This document shows positions 1 to 8,898 of a stretch of DNA of 64,000 nucleotides, in pieces. Numbering within the stretch: the first letter of the stretch is position 1; each line of letters begins with the position of its first letter. The translations under genes were made by a program, and so were the position numbers. The stretch spans positions 1-64,000 of the forward strand of contig NZ_JAAAMT010000004.1 in the NCBI RefSeq assembly GCF_009905435.1, written 5' to 3'. The notes beneath the pieces were generated by a model that did no database searches, was not told where the DNA came from, and was given only the letters and a program-made list of their open reading frames with translations. This stretch comes from Pseudomonas sp. R5(2019) (GTDB lineage: Bacteria > Pseudomonadota > Gammaproteobacteria > Pseudomonadales > Pseudomonadaceae).

Positions 1-1316
1 CGCGCAGAAATGAGTTCGTCGCGGTCATAGGTCGCCAAGGCTGCTGCCAGGCTGTACGGCGTGTCGCGATAAGCGTCCTCGGCGGTGGCCAGCCACTGGT
101 CGTGGTCCGCGCAGGCCTTGTCGACCATCGTGAAGACGCTTCGCAGTTGCCGTTCGACGCTCTCGCGCTCGGCCAGGAAAGCCTGATACTTGGCGAGGTC
201 GATCCGCTTGGCCAGCCGTGCGCCATTCGGGGACAGTCGCTCGTCGGTGAGCACCTGGTAGCGCAGTTCTGCAAGCGACAGCTTGGGACGGTTGCCCACC
301 TGTCGGCGCAGGTATTCCGCCCGCTGTAGAACCAGTTGTTCCGGTGGCGGGTTAGCACGGTCGTACATCGCCGCCAGGGTCTGCTCCAGCAAGGTGGCGA
401 CGAGGCTCTGGTGGTGATAGTCCTTGCTCTGTGCGCTCAGCTTTTCAACGTCGAGACGAAAGCAGGCGGGGATACTCGGGCGCTCGGCCGATGCGGTCTG
501 GGGCTTGAACGGGCTGGGTTGGGCCGGCTTCAGGTCGCGTGCCTGGTGTTGGTAGGCAGCCACCATCAGGCTCAGGTCCTGGCACAACCCTTCGGCGTCG
601 TTCAGCGCCACGACCACCGGCACCCGGGGTTGCGTGTAGGGATAATGCGCGGCCACGGCCAGCAGGTTCGCCAGCGGCAGGTTGGCGTCGGAGAAGTCGC
701 TGCTCCAGGCCAGCGGCATCCGGTTTTCTTCGGGTTTGTAGTCTTCTACCCATTGACGCACGGCGCTGGCGGGCAGGACATGCGGCTGCGTGGACGGGGA
801 TTTTTCCCCGCGGGTGAGTTCCCGCATGTCCAGCGGACGCATGTGGCGCTTGCGCACGTTGACGTCGGAGCTCACCTGGGTGGTCGTCCCGTTAGTCCAG
901 AGGTGCGGGCTGTAGCCAATCCAGACTTCCCTGGCGGTATCCGGGCAGGTGTCCGCCCAGACCCACAGCTGGCGTTTACCGTTCGCCCGGTATCGGTCTC
1001 GGCGGCCATACGCTTGCAGGCCTGAATACTTGAGCTCCAGATAGCCGCCCTTGCCATCGTATTCATGGACGATCAACTTTTCGCCCTTGGGGCCTTTCAT
1101 GAAGACGTAGACATAACCAGGTCGCAACGCACGCAAGGTATAGGCCATCAAATCAAGTGCGGGAAAGCCCTGTTCGAGGCTGAACCCTGAGGCTTCGTAG
1201 CGGTAAAGCGGCGCATCTGAAGCCCTGGGGACGACGGCATAGCGAATGGGCAGGATGGGAACGCGCGAACTGCACGCAGGAGCCGATGTTGCACCGCCAG
1301 CGGTAGCGTTAGTCAT
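1..1316 (-). CDS. VasX-like T6SS effector (3' end outside window)
   Basis: An open frame runs from ATG 1316 to the left edge without a stop, giving 438 codons. The N-terminus resembles the VasX N-terminal family (T6SS effector BTH_I2691 type): a Cys near residue 15, then [11 protein letters not shown] at 21-31 and [15 protein letters not shown] at 58-72. These lines are typical of the family. In Vibrio cholerae, VasX is a pore-forming colicin-like effector loaded by the DUF4123 protein VasW onto a VgrG. The same order, vgrG-DUF4123-effector, is seen here, and the start overlaps the DUF4123 stop by 8 nt. The toxic C-terminus (membrane segments are expected) and any immunity gene lie beyond the window, so pore formation is inferred. 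The family call is fairly sure. Confidence 0.8.
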   Translation of the reverse strand, partial: MTNATAGGATSAPACSSRVPILPIRYAVVPRASDAPLYRYEASGFSLEQGFPALDLMAYTLRALRPGYVYVFMKGPKGEKLIVHEYDGKGGYLELKYSGLQAYGRRDRYRANGKRQLWVWADTCPDTAREVWIGYSPHLWTNGTTTQVSSDVNVRKRHMRPLDMRELTRGEKSPSTQPHVLPASAVRQWVEDYKPEENRMPLAWSSDFSDANLPLANLLAVAAHYPYTQPRVPVVVALNDAEGLCQDLSLMVAAYQHQARDLKPAQPSPFKPQTASAERPSIPACFRLDVEKLSAQSKDYHHQSLVATLLEQTLAAMYDRANPPPEQLVLQRAEYLRRQVGNRPKLSLAELRYQVLTDERLSPNGARLAKRIDLAKYQAFLAERESVERQLRSVFTMVDKACADHDQWLATAEDAYRDTPYSLAAALATYDRDELISA

Positions 1317-2259
1317 GGGGGGATTCCTTTGCTTGCGCCAGGAGTGCCAGCTTGCGTAGCCGGGCTGGTGGCGATTCGGTCAACTCGTTGAGTAGCGTGC
1401 GAGCCGAGTCGCTGTGGAGCAGCCACGGATCATGGGCCAGCAGTTCGATAAGACGTTGCGCATCAGCGTCGTCATGGATATTGAGTTGGCCGGCGACGTT
1501 CAGAATCTGTTCCACCCATCGCCGGACCTCCTCAAGGGTGCGGGTGGCATAGTCGGGCATGGCTCGCACCTCATGCACACGACTGAGTAAAAAATGCTCA
1601 CGGGTATTGGCCTCAAAGCGAACCAGTTCGTGCTCGCGCAAGGACAGCCCTTCATCAGCCTCGCCGGTGGCCGACGTAGCGTGTCGATCAAGGCGAAACC
1701 AGTCATGGACCGGCCCCCAGTTGTTGCGCCATAGAAGCGTTGTCATGGGGCCGAGCCAGGCTTCGCGATGGTCCTCATCCAGCGCTTCGAGCCAGGCCGC
1801 AAGATGCTGGGGGCGAATATCAGAAGTGGCCATGCTCTGGTCCGGAAGGGCGATCTGGACGAGGCTGCCAAGATGAGTCGACAGCGTGTTCAGATCGGCA
1901 TCCGAGCCGATGACCAGTACGCCGCCGATGGGGGCCCAGACTGTGAGCGCATGCTCCATGAGGGCGGGCTGGTGGGTTGCATCCACGAGCAAGGGGCCAC
2001 GCTCGTAATACTCGTCCAGCGGACCGCGTTTCCAGGTCCATGCGTAATGCGGGGAAGCGGCGAACTCATGGACCAGATCCAGCACGCCAGGCGCATAGGC
2101 GGGCAGAAGCTCGCCAGTCTGAGGAATAGGGCGGTAGGCCCAGTACTCCAGAAGTTCGGTTATCAGCAACAGATAGCGCAAGGAACTGTCAGGAAGTGAA
2201 TTTACTGGAATGTCCTTGCCCAGTATCGTCGGCTTCCCCGGCGAAGAGAGTGAGGTCAT
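1309..2259 (-). CDS. DUF4123 T6SS effector adaptor/chaperone (VasW/Tap-like)
   Basis: A 316-residue protein of the DUF4123 family, which binds an effector and loads it onto the tip of its VgrG spike. Visible family features are an N-terminal [12 protein letters not shown] strand, a GPLLVDAT segment near residue 90 and a [11 protein letters not shown] stretch. I chose ATG 2259 because it forms an ATGA overlap with the vgrG stop and has a GGGGGA sequence about 8-13 nt upstream. An ATG seven codons earlier (2280) is possible. Its position between vgrG and the VasX-like gene indicates that it serves that effector. It overlaps the effector gene, so the three are almost certainly co-translated. Confidence 0.82.
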   Translation of the reverse strand: MTSLSSPGKPTILGKDIPVNSLPDSSLRYLLLITELLEYWAYRPIPQTGELLPAYAPGVLDLVHEFAASPHYAWTWKRGPLDEYYERGPLLVDATHQPALMEHALTVWAPIGGVLVIGSDADLNTLSTHLGSLVQIALPDQSMATSDIRPQHLAAWLEALDEDHREAWLGPMTTLLWRNNWGPVHDWFRLDRHATSATGEADEGLSLREHELVRFEANTREHFLLSRVHEVRAMPDYATRTLEEVRRWVEQILNVAGQLNIHDDADAQRLIELLAHDPWLLHSDSARTLLNELTESPPARLRKLALLAQAKESPHD

Positions 2260-4394
2260 CTTGCCAATCCCCCAATGCAACGGCAGTCAGCTAGCGGGCA
2301 GGTACCGTCAGGGCGACGACCGCATAAGCGATCAAGCGGCTTTTCAAACGCTGGAGCCCCCACAATGGAGAAGGGGTTACCTGAGCCACCGCTTTGCACT
2401 TCCATCGGTCCGTTGATCTTGATCGCTATGGCATCCAGCGTGATCCCCGAGCCATCAAGGCGAATCGAGCCACCCGCCCCTTTGATGACCAGCGCATCCG
2501 AGACCTGGATTTCATACTCTTTGGTCCAATGCCGAATCGCTTGCCCCGCTTGCAACTCGGCATGTCCTTCAACAATGTGTTCCAGATTTGCGCCGATGCT
2601 GACCCAGTGATTGGCGCCAGTCTTGTCGCGACGGTTGTTGTCGACCTCTTCGGTGCGGTCCTTGCCGGTACGGATGCTGTGGTTGCGGCCAATAGTGAGA
2701 AATTCGTCCTGACCGATATCGTGGCGGCGGTCCTGGCCGACGGTGATCTGCTCGTCATTGCCCACAGTTTCCTGGCGGTCGTGGCCGATGGTGATGGTTT
2801 CATCGTGTTCGACCTGTTCGCTGCGGTCATGGCCGACGAAGGTGGTTTCATCGTGGTTGACGTGGAGGTTCTGGTCCTTCTGGGCGTGGATATAAATCTC
2901 TTCCTGCCCAGCCTCATCCTCGAAACGCAGTTCGTTGAACCCCTTGCCCTTGTGGGTTGCGCTCTTGATGGTCATCCGCGTCTTGTGTTTCGGCAGCTCA
3001 TAGGGCGGCAATTGCAGGCGGTTGTAGGTGCGGCCGATGATCAGTGGCTGGTCGCAGTCGCCGTCCAGGTAATGGATGACCACTTCCTGGCCGATGCGCG
3101 GAATTGCCATATGGCCCCAGGTCGCGCCGGCCCAGTTCTGCGCGACGCGGATCCAGCAGGAGCTGTGCTCGTCGTGTTGGCCTTCACGATCCCAGGGGAA
3201 CTGGACTTTCACCCGGCCGTATTCGTCGGTGTAGATCTCCTCGTTCGGCGGGCCGACCACCACGGCGGTCTGCGGGCCGTCGAGGCGCGGGCGGGGCAGG
3301 GGCTCGGCGCGCCATTCGGCGTCATCCGCGACCAGCTCGGCCTCGTAGCGGTAGCGAGTACCCTGCTGGGCATCGGCGCTGTCTTCGGCCTGGCTGGTGT
3401 GCTGGATGCCGTGGTGGACCATGCGCACCGGCCGCCAGCCACGATTGAGGTCTTCTCGGGGATGGCCTTCCAGATAAAAAGAGATTCCGGGCTGCAGGCG
3501 CGGGTCGTCGCCCTCGACGCAGGCCATGCGCGCATCGCGGCGATGGCCGCGCAGGCGGTTGGTCAGGATCGGCTTGGCGACCTCGTCGAATTTGTGTCGG
3601 CCGGGGTAGTCGTAGCGCTCGTAGCCACGGCCCTGGTGGTCGAGGTCCATGCCATCCAGGCTGTGTTGGTGGGTGTAATTCGGGTGCTGGAAGGTGTAGT
3701 CGCGTTGGGTCTGGCGAGCGGTGCGCACGTTTTCGCTGTAGGCGAAGCGGCGCAGCGCCGGCTGCGGTTGATCGCCGCCGGGCGCCGGATTGTAAAGCAC
3801 GGGTTCGTCGTCGAGACGACCGTGGATAAACAAGCGGTCGCTGTGGGTCAGCTGATGGCCCTCGGCGCTGTGGCGGAAGGAATAGAAGAAGCCTTCCTCG
3901 CGCAGGATCCGTTCGATGAAGTCGTAGTCCGTGTCGCCAGCCTGCACGCAGTACTCACGGGGTTTGCGTTCGAGAGTGACGCGTTGCTCGTAGTCCAGCG
4001 TGAGGCCGTGGGGCTTGAGCACGGCGTGGGCGATTTGCGGGACAGTCAGGGTCTGGAAGATGCGCCAGTCGGAACACAGCTTGAGCCGCGCTAGGCGCGG
4101 TTCGACCATGGCGCGGTAACGGGTCCGTCTGAACCCCGTGTCACCTTGCACGAAGGACGACACTGCGCCATGAACAAAGCGTACCGGCGTCTGGCCATGC
4201 CAGATCGTCAGCAGCCCCGGGCGATCGAGGACCTGGCCGAAGTCGATGGCGGGGTTGGGGCTGGTCAGTTCCAAAGCAAGCAGGAAGGTTTCGGACAAAC
4301 CTTCGGTCAGAGTGAATTCGACGACATCGAAGGCGTCGGGGGCTTCACCGCCGAGAATGTCGAAAGTAAAGCGCAGATGGGATTGGCTGGGCAT
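2256..4394 (-). CDS. tssI: VgrG/TssI spike protein with Cys-rich tail
   Basis: A 712-residue VgrG, the trimeric tip of the T6SS tube. A gp27-like N-terminal part is visible (REYCVQ and ILREEGFFYSF, residues about 146-173), followed by the gp5/OB region (EYGRVKVQFPWDREG near 390) and a beta-helix needle with repeated (D/N)xETxTVGxDR-type octads around 500-590. The last ~25 residues carry four cysteines around a DGTCPLADC motif, probably the docking tail for the DUF4123-effector pair. I chose ATG 4394 because GGAAGGAA lies just upstream; the longer open frame to 4568 has no family similarity. It lies 44 nt after tssL and overlaps the adaptor gene by 4 nt. No PAAR gene is seen nearby. Confidence 0.93.
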   Translation of the reverse strand: MPSQSHLRFTFDILGGEAPDAFDVVEFTLTEGLSETFLLALELTSPNPAIDFGQVLDRPGLLTIWHGQTPVRFVHGAVSSFVQGDTGFRRTRYRAMVEPRLARLKLCSDWRIFQTLTVPQIAHAVLKPHGLTLDYEQRVTLERKPREYCVQAGDTDYDFIERILREEGFFYSFRHSAEGHQLTHSDRLFIHGRLDDEPVLYNPAPGGDQPQPALRRFAYSENVRTARQTQRDYTFQHPNYTHQHSLDGMDLDHQGRGYERYDYPGRHKFDEVAKPILTNRLRGHRRDARMACVEGDDPRLQPGISFYLEGHPREDLNRGWRPVRMVHHGIQHTSQAEDSADAQQGTRYRYEAELVADDAEWRAEPLPRPRLDGPQTAVVVGPPNEEIYTDEYGRVKVQFPWDREGQHDEHSSCWIRVAQNWAGATWGHMAIPRIGQEVVIHYLDGDCDQPLIIGRTYNRLQLPPYELPKHKTRMTIKSATHKGKGFNELRFEDEAGQEEIYIHAQKDQNLHVNHDETTFVGHDRSEQVEHDETITIGHDRQETVGNDEQITVGQDRRHDIGQDEFLTIGRNHSIRTGKDRTEEVDNNRRDKTGANHWVSIGANLEHIVEGHAELQAGQAIRHWTKEYEIQVSDALVIKGAGGSIRLDGSGITLDAIAIKINGPMEVQSGGSGNPFSIVGAPAFEKPLDRLCGRRPDGTCPLADCRCIGGLAR

Positions 4395-4438
4395 TGACGG
4401 GTTCCTTCCGTGCAGTCGCTCGAAAATGGCTGGGATGG

Positions 4439-5305
4439 TCAGAGTTTGAGAATGCTCTCCAGCGACTCCAGAACCAGTTGGGTGGTAGTACCAAGCTTCA
4501 TGGCGAAGTAGGTATAAGCGCTTGCCACGATGACCAGGGCGAATGCCCAAGGTGTCCATAGTGGCCATTGGCGACCCAGGTGATAACTGCGGGTAACCAC
4601 GTTGTCTGGGGCGTCAGTCAGTCGTTCTGGAGCGTCGCCACGTAGCGAACGGAGTGTCTTGTGCAGCTTGCCGATGATGGCGTTGAGGGTGTCCTTGTGG
4701 TTGTGCTGTTGGCCGTATTTGCCCTGGAAGCCCAGGCAGAGGCAGAGGTATTTGAACTCCAGGACGTCGCGATACTTGGCCGCGTCCATCTGCATGCGTG
4801 CCAGGACGGTGAAGAACTTTTCACCGCCCCAGGTTTCGTTGTGGTGATAGCTGAGCAGTGAGCGCTCTCGCCAGCGGGAGTTGACGCCCCAGGTGGTCGC
4901 CATCACAGCTTCGTCGATGAACGCGCAGAGGGCATAGCGGTAGGAAAGTTGTGTAGCGCCGTCATAGCCAAGTTGACGCACTTCCTCTGATAGGGCAGTG
5001 ATGTGGTCACGCACCCTCTCATAGAGTTGGGTGATGTCGGTTTCTGAAAGCTTCCCGAGTCGGCGCAGGCGAATGACCAGGCCAAAGAGTGGTTGCGCGG
5101 CATCTACAAGTGGATTGAGGCTGTGTCCACGTAGTCGGAACTGCAAATCTTCGTCTGTATCGATGCCAGAAGCACCGTCAAACAGGACGTCGTCGATGGA
5201 GGTTTGCGGGGCGGTGCGCACAAAGTCGTTTGGCATGTCGAGCGACGTCCCCGTCGGTGTTTTGCTCTCGACGCGGTCATTGCCGACTAATACGGAAGTG
5301 TTCAT
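4439..5305 (-). CDS. tssL: T6SS inner-membrane protein TssL (DotU/IcmH)
   Basis: A 288-residue TssL. With TssJ and TssM it forms the trans-envelope membrane complex, and it contacts the baseplate through its cytoplasmic hook domain. The DotU signature is clear (NPLVDAAQPLFGLVIRLR, then the YALCAFIDEAVMATTWG helix, then WGGEKFF). A single C-terminal membrane helix covers about residues 243-266. There is no OmpA/peptidoglycan-binding extension, so cell-wall anchoring must come from another protein. ATG 5305 is chosen because it sits two bases after the tssK stop; upstream codons would only duplicate tssK sequence. It is part of the tssB-to-effector operon. Confidence 0.93.
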   Translation of the reverse strand: MNTSVLVGNDRVESKTPTGTSLDMPNDFVRTAPQTSIDDVLFDGASGIDTDEDLQFRLRGHSLNPLVDAAQPLFGLVIRLRRLGKLSETDITQLYERVRDHITALSEEVRQLGYDGATQLSYRYALCAFIDEAVMATTWGVNSRWRERSLLSYHHNETWGGEKFFTVLARMQMDAAKYRDVLEFKYLCLCLGFQGKYGQQHNHKDTLNAIIGKLHKTLRSLRGDAPERLTDAPDNVVTRSYHLGRQWPLWTPWAFALVIVASAYTYFAMKLGTTTQLVLESLESILKL

Positions 5306-5306
5306 C

Positions 5307-6644
5307 TCATTGACTCCGAATGGCCCAGAACTGCAATTCAAGCTCGGGGAAATCTCCGGTGATGTGGAAGCCGAACCCGTTGGTACTGTGTTGCATCAGC
5401 CGCTGCCAGCTGTCGTGTGTGCGGTCCAGTTGGAAGTAGGTGAAGCCGGCGTGGAATGGCAGATGGCGGGGAGCCACAGGTAGCGGACTGAGCGGTATGC
5501 CTGGCAGCTGCAGGCGAATCAGGTCCAGCAAGGATTGCTGCGAAGCGACCTTGGCCTGTTGCAGGAAGAGTTTGCGCATGTGCTCCAGCGGCATTCGCGC
5601 GCGCACGGCCAGGATGAAGTCGGCACTTTGCAGCAGGCTGGCGTCGTTCACTTGCGCAGTCAGCACCCCGTGTCCTTGCGCAACCAGTGGTAAAGAGATG
5701 GCGCGAGGCTGCAGTACCGTGCTGAGGACGCGACGCAGGGTTTCTTCCAGCATGCGGAACGAGGCATGCGGGTTGTTGTGTTGATAGGCTGGGTACTCCA
5801 GCGGCAATCTTCCCTCATCGGTGAAGGTGGTCAGCTCACCACAGGCCTGGCCACAGGCGAGGTAGGCGTCTACCGGACGAACGTCCGCATCCCGGGCCAG
5901 ATGCCTGAACTGGTGCTGCCAGCGGTTGAGTGCCTGTAAGAGGTTGAAGTCGGTGACGTCGGCCACCCCCGACTGCTCCGGCGAACCGATGCGTTCGGCG
6001 ATGCTCTTGGCACGCTCATGCATCAGGGCGCAGATTTCCTCCATGAAGTGCGCCAGCGGGCGGATTGCCTGAAGGTGCATGCCGGTCACATAGAACTTGT
6101 TATCCAACAGCAAGCTGCCGTCTGGCCGACGGTCGAGGATGCGGCCCAGGGCAAGCCCGGTAAAGGCACTGCGATCATCCCGCTCCAAGGCCAATTGCAG
6201 GTTGGGTACCGCGAGGGCGATGGAGGCATGGTCACCCTGATGGCTGTGGGTGTCGCGAATGTCCTCGGTGCGGTGGACGTACCGGGTCTTGGCGAAGGTA
6301 TCGGGCCAGCGGACTTCTGAAACACCATGGGAGCGAAGTGGCAGCGTCAGGTAGATCGTCTGGTTGGCAGCGCCAGCGTCGATGATCGCCAGCGGCTCGG
6401 GTGGTGGCTGATCGTGTGGAATATCGAAGGCTGTGCCGTCGGGCATGATGCCGCGAGCGCGAACGACTGCAATCTTGCCGAAGGAGAGGAACTCCTGATT
6501 GAGCTCCAAATCGCAGAAGCCGTACCAGTATTTGCTGCCCAACCGCACATTGACGTAGTGCTCGAGGTAGCGGTCGCTCTGCTGGAAATGCTGGGGCTTG
6601 ATGAACTGCCCCTCGCTCCAGATAACAGGATTGTGGGTGGTCAT
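5307..6644 (-). CDS. tssK: T6SS baseplate protein TssK
   Basis: A 445-residue TssK, the trimeric adaptor that joins the TssF/TssG wedge to TssL and TssM at the membrane. The N-terminus VIWSEGQFIKPQHFQQSDRYLEHYV is the hallmark of the family. The C-terminal domain ends in LPFHAGFTYFQLDR and the ITGDFPELELQFWAIR type of terminal strand. The length is normal. The start overlaps the tssJ stop in an ATGA arrangement, and the stop lies next to the tssL ATG, which indicates translational coupling along tssJ-tssK-tssL. Confidence 0.95.
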   Translation of the reverse strand: MTTHNPVIWSEGQFIKPQHFQQSDRYLEHYVNVRLGSKYWYGFCDLELNQEFLSFGKIAVVRARGIMPDGTAFDIPHDQPPPEPLAIIDAGAANQTIYLTLPLRSHGVSEVRWPDTFAKTRYVHRTEDIRDTHSHQGDHASIALAVPNLQLALERDDRSAFTGLALGRILDRRPDGSLLLDNKFYVTGMHLQAIRPLAHFMEEICALMHERAKSIAERIGSPEQSGVADVTDFNLLQALNRWQHQFRHLARDADVRPVDAYLACGQACGELTTFTDEGRLPLEYPAYQHNNPHASFRMLEETLRRVLSTVLQPRAISLPLVAQGHGVLTAQVNDASLLQSADFILAVRARMPLEHMRKLFLQQAKVASQQSLLDLIRLQLPGIPLSPLPVAPRHLPFHAGFTYFQLDRTHDSWQRLMQHSTNGFGFHITGDFPELELQFWAIRSQ

Positions 6645-7534
6645 GGTGTTGTTCTCGCTTGAGTTGGCGCACGCCGTGCGGTTTGCGAAGGGCGGAAGCT
6701 CTCGTCAATGATGGCGACGCGGGTGTTCTGCAGGGTCACCAGTAATGCGTATTTGCGCCCTCGTGGTTCCAGGCGAAATACATCTTGAGAGCGCAAGGCG
6801 TTGGGGGCATGGAAGTCTGCGACCACCGCGATGTACCGGGTTTTCTCGTCCAGACTGCCGAAGTCGATGTGCTTGAACTGCCCGGGTACCAGGATGTAGT
6901 CGTCCGAGCTCACGTAGGTACTGCCTAGCGCTTTTTTGGGGGCAATGCGAAGCAGGTTCGGGTCTGCGTTTTCCAGAAGAGTGTCATCCTTGAGCTGCAG
7001 AATCCGGAAGGCGATGGGCGTAGCGCTGTTGGGCGTAGCGAGCGTAAGGTCTGGTGCAGTGTCCAGGCTGACGCCTGTCAGGTATTGTCCAAGCGCCAGA
7101 TTTGCGGCTGCCTCCGAGTCGTCTAATACCAGAGGAAAGGGGGGCTGCGCGGCGTCCAGGTATCCCACTGGCGCCAGCAACGGTACCGAGATCGCAGTGT
7201 CTTCCTGGAGATGGTCGAGCAGGGTCTGCAGGCTGTGAATGAGCTCGCCCTTGGTCGCACTGTTCAGGTTCACCGCGAACGGGCCATCCTCGTTTGGCTC
7301 ACTACCCTCTGAGTCGCCATGGGTGACCGTGGCAATGACGTCGGTCACCGGATTAGGGTTGACATCATTGCCTGCGTACAAGCTCAGGGCGATCTGCGTT
7401 ACCTGGTCTTCGGCGTTACCGACCTGAGTGGAGGGGTCAATCAAAATCTGACCGGTTTTCTTGAATACATTGCCCACGGTGCTGCAGCCAGCAAGCAGCA
7501 CGCTGGCGAGCAAGAGCGTGATGGCTTGCTTCAT
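6641..7534 (-). CDS. tssJ: T6SS outer-membrane lipoprotein TssJ, enlarged
   Basis: A 297-residue lipoprotein with a signal peptide and lipobox LLAGC (Cys16). It should anchor the TssM periplasmic domain at the outer membrane. The TssJ beta-sandwich pattern is present but split: the first strand ALSLYAGNDVNPNP lies near residues 49-62, and the next canonical element (IAFRILQLKDD) appears only about 110 residues later, followed by VPGQFKHIDF and RYIAVVADF. The intervening block therefore looks like an insertion; typical TssJ proteins are roughly 150-190 residues. It overlaps tagH and tssK by 4 nt each. The identification is firm from sequence and position; the meaning of the insertion is not known. 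Confidence 0.88.
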   Translation of the reverse strand: MKQAITLLLASVLLAGCSTVGNVFKKTGQILIDPSTQVGNAEDQVTQIALSLYAGNDVNPNPVTDVIATVTHGDSEGSEPNEDGPFAVNLNSATKGELIHSLQTLLDHLQEDTAISVPLLAPVGYLDAAQPPFPLVLDDSEAAANLALGQYLTGVSLDTAPDLTLATPNSATPIAFRILQLKDDTLLENADPNLLRIAPKKALGSTYVSSDDYILVPGQFKHIDFGSLDEKTRYIAVVADFHAPNALRSQDVFRLEPRGRKYALLVTLQNTRVAIIDESFRPSQTARRAPTQARTTP

Positions 7535-8898
7535 TGCGCCTCCGCACGCAATGCCTGGTCGTAGGCCTGGTCGAAAACCTCCCAGAACAGTTTGTCGAAA
7601 CCTTGCTGGCGGCTCGAAATCAGTTCGTCGTAGTAGTGCTGGTACATTTGCCAGGTCCAGTCGCCAGGCGGTGACTCGTCGACTGGCGCCGAGCGGTAGC
7701 GGGCAAAGCGCTGCTCCAATTGCTCTGGCGCGAAGGCGTGCAACAGTGCGTTGAGGCCCGCGGCAGTGGCTTTGAGCATTGCACTCTGTTGCTGGCGAAT
7801 CTGCTCAAGGGATTCCTCGACGGCCGCGGTCGGCGACAGGTGAACGACGCTGCGTGTGCTGGAGAAAAGCGCATGCACGGTATCGGGGTAGCTCTGGCCA
7901 AGGCGCAAGGGATTGTCTTCAATGGGCTGCAAAGTACGGCCAGCCAAGGTCATGCGTTGCTGATGCCCGGGTGGCGCTTCATGCAATGCGGTGAGCCCGC
8001 GTATCAACGCGCCGAGTGTCCTGCCAGCTTCAAATAACAGGGCGTGGGCAGCTTGTGGAGCCAATGCACCGACAGGAGCACCGAGCCCCTCCACCAGCGG
8101 TGCCACCCATCCGGCAGGATCGCCGCCGCTGGTGTATTGGTCATGCAGCCACTTGTTGGTGGTGCCAAGGCGTGGGTCTTGTTCCGACATGCGTGGGTCT
8201 CCAGAAGCAAGCAACGGTGAACCGGAAAAGGCTTCAAATCGGGTAGTGGAGAGGTCAGCCTGAGCAGCGAGTGGCGCCAGGCCATAGTGATTGGCATCGA
8301 GTGGGCTGCCGATTTCTGCACTCACCGTATGAGCGCGTTCGGCTTCGTCCAGGGCTTGAAGAGGATCAAGGTGGCCTTGGAGGGGAAGCGGCTCGGACAA
8401 TGCCAGGAAGTCAGCTGCCACGGCGTCCTGCGGGGAAAAGGCTGGAATTTCATCGATCAAGCCATGCGGCAGACTGTCCAGATCCCCGATAGTCGCGCCA
8501 AGCAGTTCGCCTACCTCATGCTGTGAAAGATGCCGGGTAGAGTCCGGTAATGGATGTTGCTCATCGTCTGAACTGACGCAGATGCGGTAGGGGCCAATGT
8601 GCAGCGTGTCGGCACCGCTCAGCCTGACGCTGGTGGAGGCTCCGAGCGGATCCGCTTGGCCATTCACGCGAGTTTTGCCAGAGCGATCGAGGATGATGAA
8701 ATGACCATCTTCGTGGCGGATTTCACAGTGGATGGGCTGGATGTAGCCTTTGTGGTCATGGAGGATCCAGTCGGCCCCCCGGGCTCCGATAGTGCCGCCT
8801 GCGGCATCGAAGGTATGTCGGGGGGCGCTGCCTTTCTGCAGCGCTTGAGGATTTTCGACCACCAGGGCCAGGCGATGGACGGAGATAACAGTGTTCAT
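7531..8898 (-). CDS. tagH: T6SS FHA-domain protein TagH (Fha)
   Basis: A 455-residue protein with an N-terminal forkhead-associated domain (about residues 1-105, including GGTIGARGADWILHDHKGYIQ and FIILDRSGKTRVNG) and a C-terminal type-VI-specific region ending FWEVFDQAYDQAL. FHA domains bind phosphothreonine peptides. In HSI-1-type systems Fha is regulated by the PpkA kinase and PppA phosphatase, but neither gene is present in this cluster, as in the V. cholerae vas locus. It probably acts as a scaffold for assembly. It overlaps tssG and tssJ by 4 nt, so it is embedded in the operon. Confidence 0.9.
   Translation of the reverse strand: MNTVISVHRLALVVENPQALQKGSAPRHTFDAAGGTIGARGADWILHDHKGYIQPIHCEIRHEDGHFIILDRSGKTRVNGQADPLGASTSVRLSGADTLHIGPYRICVSSDDEQHPLPDSTRHLSQHEVGELLGATIGDLDSLPHGLIDEIPAFSPQDAVAADFLALSEPLPLQGHLDPLQALDEAERAHTVSAEIGSPLDANHYGLAPLAAQADLSTTRFEAFSGSPLLASGDPRMSEQDPRLGTTNKWLHDQYTSGGDPAGWVAPLVEGLGAPVGALAPQAAHALLFEAGRTLGALIRGLTALHEAPPGHQQRMTLAGRTLQPIEDNPLRLGQSYPDTVHALFSSTRSVVHLSPTAAVEESLEQIRQQQSAMLKATAAGLNALLHAFAPEQLEQRFARYRSAPVDESPPGDWTWQMYQHYYDELISSRQQGFDKLFWEVFDQAYDQALRAEAQ

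Noticed and set aside
2394..4094. A 566-codon open frame on the plus strand, opposite vgrG
   Set aside because: It is the mirror image of GC-rich vgrG repeats; no ribosome site, no recognisable protein, and the minus-strand VgrG is unambiguous.
4395..4568. N-terminal extension of vgrG by 58 residues
   Set aside because: It has no VgrG similarity, overlaps tssL, and a strong ribosome site supports ATG 4394.
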